A stretch of DNA of 19,277 nucleotides from Holophaga sp. (GTDB taxonomy: Bacteria > Acidobacteriota > Holophagae > Holophagales > Holophagaceae), in assembly GCA_016715205.1 (NCBI GenBank), contig JADKBC010000024.1:1-19277 (forward strand), given 5' to 3'. Made by a program: the position numbers and the translations under genes. Under the pieces are notes generated by a model. That model searched no databases. It worked only from the letters and a program-made list of their open reading frames with translations, and was not told the DNA's origin. The stretch's first letter is position 1. Each line of letters starts with the position of its first letter. Positions 14,914 to 19,277 of the stretch are shown here, piece after piece.

Positions 14914-17900
14914 CTATGCCCCCAGTGCCTGCGGCCTGTGCCAGCGAGGGCCTTCGGCTGTGTCCACGCGGCTAAGCATCCCCAGGTCGGTGAGCAGGTC
15001 CAGGTGGGCGGCGATGCTCTCGCGGTAGCGGCCCCGGCTGCGGAACGCCTGGGCGACGGACTCTAGGGTCCACAGTCGGGCGGAGGATGTGAGGACCGCG
15101 CGAAGGGCGCCGAGCTGATCCTTGAGGTCCTTGGGCCAGGGCTGGGGCTCGATGGGGGTGAGGAAGGCGACGGGCTCAACCTCAGTCTCCTCGGTGATCA
15201 GCGCCGTGGTCGTCGCCGTGACGGTCTCCGGGGCTTGATATTCGGGGCGGAGCCAGCGGACGACGCCCCGGGCTTCCTCGGCGGCGCGTTCCTTGTTCAG
15301 GGCCACTAGGTTCCCGAGGATGTCGGCGTCGGAGAGATCCACGGGCCAGCCGTAGGCATCAGCCACGGCGGCGTCCAGCTCGTCGTGGAGCTGGCGGAGG
15401 ATCTCGGTCTGTGCGGCCCCGTGCTGCTCGCGCTCGCGGTCGTTGAAGGGCTCGCCGGACCGCAGCTTTACCAGCAGGTTATACATGCCGGTGATGGTCG
15501 CCCCTCGGCCCTGGGCGGCCTTTCGATGGGCATCCAGGCGCTCCGCGAGGCCCCGGATGATGGCCTTCTGGGCCACGATGACCTCAGGGAAGGGGAAGGG
15601 GTCGAAGCAGCGGGACTTGGAGTAGCGCGGAGTGTTACCAACGCCCATAAGGGCTCCCGCCGCCAGGGCCCAGGCCATATGCACACGGCTACCAAGAACT
15701 CCGAGGTGGAAGGCGTCGTCGCTGGCGATGGCGATGAGCATGTTGTCTGGAACCGTGGCACCGTCCAGGAACATGAAGACCCGATGCTTGGCGGTCTCCA
15801 CGGTAGCGATGTAGCGGGAAGACCTGCCAAGGCCGGACGGAAGCTGCTCCTGGCCTCGCCATAGATCCACCAGTTGTCTCTGTAGGCGGCACGGTTGTTC
15901 TGCTCACGCTCGGTCTTCACATGCTCCCGGACGTGCTGGTAGACGGCTGGGTGCCGGTCCCGCGCCTGAGCCTCCGTCATGCCATAGAGGTCGATGACCA
16001 TGACGCCCCGTGGTGTATCCGTTAGATCACGTCCGTTCCGGTAGGGATGCACCACGGCGGGGCGCCCCCAGTCGTTCCATTGGTCCGGGGTCACGATGAA
16101 ACCAGCCCCGTGGAGTTTCATCCCCGGGGAGGAGAGGAGGTCGTTCGCCTTTAAGGCCCGAGCGTCCGAGACATCTGCCCCGGCGCTCAGGTCATCGTTG
16201 ATGAGATCGACAGCCTGGCCTTCTACCTTCACGGCCTGTGCTTCCATCTCGGGTGTGGCACCGCTGCCCTCCTCCACGACACGACCAAGCCATGGCTGGC
16301 CTTTCACCCCGCCCACGGTCATGGCGATGCGGACGGCGGCGCCGTCGTCGGTCCAGGGGTGATCCGCGATGGCCCACTGAAGCTTCAGAGGGTTCTTGCC
16401 GCTCGTGTGGTGGGTGATGACACCGCGCTGGCGCACTTGTCGTAGGCTGTTTGTCGTGATCAAGCCGAAGCGCCGGCTTCGGCCTGACCGCACCGCCACC
16501 GCAGCCTTGTGCCACCAGTAGAGGACGAAGTCCACGGTGTCGGGCACGTCGGGGTAGGCGGCCCGGAGGGCCTCGGTGTAGCCGTCACCCAGGGCGTCGC
16601 GCATCCGGGCGTTGCCGAGGAAGGGGGGGTTGCCGACGATGAAGTCCGCCTCGGGCCACGCCGCCGGGCGCGGGTTCACCAGCTCGGTGACGGGCACCTG
16701 GGCGGTCTCGTCGGGCACATCGTTGCCGGTGACGGGGTGGACCCGGAAGGTCCGGCCATCCCAGCGGCTGCGGTCGGTGGCCCGCGTGCTCGTCCACGTG
16801 AGCACGGCATCGCGGCACTGGATGTTGCCGTAAGCCTGGAGCACGGGCTCGGGCGGGTTCATGTCGGGGTGCTGACGGTGGAACCACTGGAGGTGGCTGA
16901 TCCACAGCACGAAGTCGGTGATGGCGGCGGCCCAGGGCTTCACCTCCAGGCCGACGAACTGCCCCGGGGTGACCAGCACGCCTTCCAGGGCCAGGGACCG
17001 ACCCGTCTCGCCCAGGTCTTCCAGGCGGCGCTGCACCTCACCCTCCAGGCGCTTCAGCACGTCGTAGGCCGTGGCGAGGAAGTTGCCGCTGCCGCAGGCA
17101 GGGTCTAGAACCTTGACGTGGGCGAGGTGGCGCTGGAACTCGTGGAGCACCTCCCGGGCCTTGGCCTTGTCGGCGTCGGTGGGGTCGTTGCCCAGGAGAG
17201 CCATGGCCTCGGCCTGGGCCAGCTCCCAGTCGGCGCGGAGCGGTTCTTCCAGGGCCGGGCGGAGCAGCCGCTCGACGAAGGCCCTGGGGGTGTAGTGGGC
17301 ACCCAGGCGGTGGCGTTCTCGGGCATCGAGGGCGCTCTCCAGTAGGGTGCCGAAGATCGAGGGGTCCACCTCGGACCAGTCGAACCTCGCCGCCCCAGCC
17401 AACCTCGCGATCTCGTCGGCGTTGAGATCCAGGGCCAGGCTCTCGGAGAAGAGACCGCCGTTGAAGCGCAGCACCTTCAGCGGGCCCCAGAAGCCGCCGG
17501 TGTTCATGGCGTCCCACAGGGACTCCATGCCCTTGGGAAGGACTTGGGGTGCTCCTTCCAGGCGCCCTCCAGGGCGTTCTGAAAGAGCTTGTCGGGCAGA
17601 AGGCCCACGTCCTCGGCGAAGAAGGTGAAGACCGTCCGCATGAGGAAGCGGGCCACGGCCTCGGCGGGGAACCGGGTCTCAAGGCTGCGGGCCAACCCGC
17701 CAAGGGCGGCGGCCACGTCCCGGGTGACGGCCGTGCGGGACTTGGAGGGGTCGAGGCTCTGGGGGTCCAGCCAGATGGCCTTGAACCGCTCCTGGACCTT
17801 GGGATCCCGCAGATCCTCCATGGTGTAGCTGCGGCGGGCGCCATAGCCGCCGTAGGCCCCGGAGAAGCCATCCCACACGTGGAAGGCGTAGCCGATGTCG

Positions 17901-18286
17901 CAGGTGATGACGAAGGGCGGGCGCTGGGGCAGGTTGCGGGCGTAGTTCACGGCCTGCCCGAAGGCGGCCTCCATGTAGCGGTCGTAGGCCCGGGTGCCGC
18001 GCCGGGGGGCGGAGCCCGTGGCCTCTGCGGTGCTACCCTGCTTTGCCTCCAAGACGAAGCAGCCCTCGCGGTAGCAGTCGATGCTGCCGGTGGTCGTCGT
18101 GCCGTCCAGGTGGGTGAGCTTCAGGTCCTTCTCGAAGCAGTGCGTCGAGGTCGGGTTCTTCGGCTCCGGCACCGGCAGGTCCAGCACGGCGCAGAAGTCC
18201 CGAAGGAAGGACTGGAAGTTCGCCCGTTCGTTCCCGGCGGAGGGACGCCACGTCGCGAGGAAAGCATCTAGGGCAAGGGGGGACAT
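14914..18286 (-). CDS. MmeI-like type IIL restriction-modification enzyme, two one-base frameshifts
   Basis: A fused endonuclease and adenine-N6 methyltransferase of about 1,123 aa when repaired; MmeI is about 920 aa. The N-terminal part (frame open 18286-17504) has the PD-(D/E)xK nuclease motif Asp70-x9-Glu80-x-Lys82 (SIDCYREGCFVLEAK), the same spacing as in MmeI. A helical linker ends FAEDVGLLPDKLF, then GAHYTPRAFV leads to methyltransferase motif I LDPACGSGNF (composite residues 394-403) and motif IV NPPF (553-556). A target-recognition and C-terminal region follows (frame 15870-14914). Two frame breaks are seen: a plus-strand GGG at 17535-17537 needs one more G, and AA at 15819-15820 needs one more A. 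No separate restriction or specificity gene is adjacent, as expected for type IIL. The gene is markedly G+C-rich compared with its neighbours, suggesting transfer. If the breaks are real, the enzyme is dead. Confidence 0.88.
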
Positions 18287-18594
18287 GCGAATACCTTACC
18301 GTCAGGTCAGAGGCCTTGAATAGGTTCAGGGCTTGGCGATTAAGCCTGCGGGCGATTTGGTAACCGACTGGCCCCCCGTCTGTATTCTTTTAGAGTATGG
18401 GTTTTTAGGCCTTCTCTTGCCGTTTTGGCTTCCTACCTTGATAACAACAGACTCAGCATTTTGTTGGGTATTGCAGTGTTTGTAACAACTGATTACATTT
18501 GATGGTGGTTCTGCATTCACCAATCCAGTTTTGAAAACGTCAGATGCGATTTGAACGGTTCAATCCGGAAACCAAGGAATGAAAGGGCAGGGCG
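18287..18594. other. Divergent intergenic region between the MmeI-like gene and parA
   Basis: A+T-richer, no gene supported. It holds a small hairpin, CAGG(G)CTT with AAGCCTG (18327-18348, one bulged G). It also holds a direct repeat, ATAACAACAGACT (18440-18452) and GTAACAACTGATT (18482-18494), spaced 42 bp. A weak plus-strand promoter pair follows (see separate entry). The repeats might be partition-protein sites, but two imperfect copies are not enough to call parS. Confidence 0.35.
18471..18499 (+). promoter_or_regulatory. Weak candidate promoter for parA
   Basis: TTGCAG (18471-18476) and TACATT (18494-18499) are 17 bp apart, three and four of six matches to the -35 and -10 consensus. They lie 96 bp before the parA ATG. 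The second copy of the direct repeat overlaps the spacer and the start of the -10. Confidence 0.25.
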
Positions 18595-19277
18595 ATGACA
18601 GAAACGAATCGGGAAGCCATGGAAGTGCTCGCCTTCTATAACGGCAAGGGAGGCGTAGGCAAATCCACACTGACGCCTTCTTCGGCCGCAGCCTTGAAAC
18701 GGCTCTTCCCAACACTTCGTATCGGAATGATTTCTGCCGACTCCGATAATCGATCGCTGGCATGGGCCTATACCCCGGATCTTGAAAACGACGATAAAGG
18801 CCTCTGGAACGCTATCGCGACCATGGTTGATCGTCGCACGGCCAACGATCACAGTCTTTTGGTCGAGGCCATTCGAGGCGGGGTTCGCCAGCTTAGGGTG
18901 ATTCCAGATGTCCCGGAATCTGAAGGTGTCATTGAATTCATGGGTTGCGCGGGTGAGTTGGGGAAGCAATTCAGCCAAATGCCGCCGCTCACAGATCCAA
19001 CTTCTTGGCGAAGTGTGGGAGTGCCTCTCCTACAAGCTATCCAGCAAACCTTAGGCTGGGACCTTTGCATCCTAGACCTGCCTGGATCCATCCGGGACGA
19101 GCTGGTTCGAGCTTTACTCCCCTGCTGCACCAGCGTCGTGATCGTCTCTGATGTGATGAAGGTCGAAAACCTGTCCATGGAACGCGAAGTAGTGAACCAG
19201 CTTCTGGCCCTAGATGTTCAGCCCACGGGGTTCTTGGCCAACAAGGTCTCCAACTCCGCGGCATGTCGAGGTGCCCT
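18595..19277 (+). CDS. parA: ParA/MinD-family ATPase, 3' end beyond the window
   Basis: At least 227 aa, open to the right edge. The deviant Walker A motif KGGVGKST is at residues 18-25, followed by the ISADSDNRSLAW segment in which ParA proteins place the motif-A' Asp. A Walker B-like CILDLPGS lies at about 161-168. This is the fold of ATPases that position plasmids, chromosomes or other cargo. AGGGCAGGG lies just before the ATG at 18595, and an in-frame ATG eight codons later is an alternative. The MmeI-like gene is divergent. A following ParB-like gene or replication gene would show a plasmid; this cannot be seen here. Codon use and G+C are closer to the hipBA region than to the MmeI-like gene. 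Confidence 0.88.
   Translation, partial: MTETNREAMEVLAFYNGKGGVGKSTLTPSSAAALKRLFPTLRIGMISADSDNRSLAWAYTPDLENDDKGLWNAIATMVDRRTANDHSLLVEAIRGGVRQLRVIPDVPESEGVIEFMGCAGELGKQFSQMPPLTDPTSWRSVGVPLLQAIQQTLGWDLCILDLPGSIRDELVRALLPCCTSVVIVSDVMKVENLSMEREVVNQLLALDVQPTGFLANKVSNSAACRGA

Noticed and set aside
16509..17108. Long plus-strand open frame opposite the MmeI-like gene (a second lies at 17549-18271)
   Set aside because: Both are mirror frames of a G+C-rich gene with clear methyltransferase and nuclease motifs on the other strand; their translations are low-complexity Gly/Val/Ala-rich and have no recognisable domain.
14914..18286. Methyltransferase of a DISARM or BREX defence system
   Set aside because: No helicase, DUF1998, PglZ or BrxC-like gene is adjacent, and the N-terminal Asp-x9-Glu-x-Lys nuclease motif points to the MmeI family.
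18517..18978. Minus-strand open frame opposite parA
   Set aside because: The plus strand has the Walker A motif and a good ribosome site; the minus frame has neither a domain nor a start signal.

Overview
The window comes from a Gram-negative bacterium. The evidence is a complete tripartite RND efflux pump with an outer-membrane channel and a lipoprotein adaptor. The DNA is G+C-rich overall but patchy: the restriction-modification gene at 14.9-18.3 kb is clearly the richest in G+C, and the stretches around 11.4-12.4 kb and 14.0-14.7 kb are A+T-richer. The species cannot be named from sequence alone; Acidobacteriota/Holophagae or a deltaproteobacterium-like host is a low-confidence guess. Transposon debris, a resolvase, a toxin-antitoxin pair, a restriction-modification gene and a ParA gene point to a mosaic accessory region, either a plasmid or an integrated element.

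Layout. (1) 1-1143, minus: N-terminal part of a badly decayed Tn3-family (DUF4158-type) transposase that runs off the left edge. (2) 1140-10279, minus: a seven-gene heavy-metal efflux operon in the order arsR-type repressor, small Cys/His secreted protein, outer-membrane factor, lipoprotein adaptor, HME-RND pump, secreted protein of unknown function, and Zn/Cd/Pb-type P1B ATPase. Almost every junction overlaps or nearly touches, so translation is probably coupled. The pump would carry metal across the envelope, the ATPase would move it from cytoplasm to periplasm, and the repressor would sense it. (3) 10280-11373: a spacer rich in dyad symmetries, then a serine resolvase broken by an apparent ~10-nt deletion. 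(4) 11427-12247: an unknown 94-aa gene divergent from an XRE regulator, with a 15-bp palindrome between them and a clear intrinsic terminator after the regulator. (5) 12409-14153, minus: a hipBA toxin-antitoxin operon with a strong sigma70-like promoter embedded in an array of four related 22-bp operator sites. (6) 14479-14757: a small two-helix membrane protein. (7) 14914-18286, minus: an MmeI-like (type IIL) fused restriction-methyltransferase of about 1,123 aa, interrupted by two single-base frameshifts. (8) 18595 to the right edge, plus: the start of a ParA-family ATPase.

Two observations stand out. The first is the four-operator array controlling hipBA. The second is that several otherwise well-conserved genes (outer-membrane factor, P-type ATPase, MmeI-like enzyme twice) are each interrupted by one-base length changes, mostly in short homopolymers. 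That means either real decay or indel errors in the assembly. No tRNA, rRNA or CRISPR array was seen.
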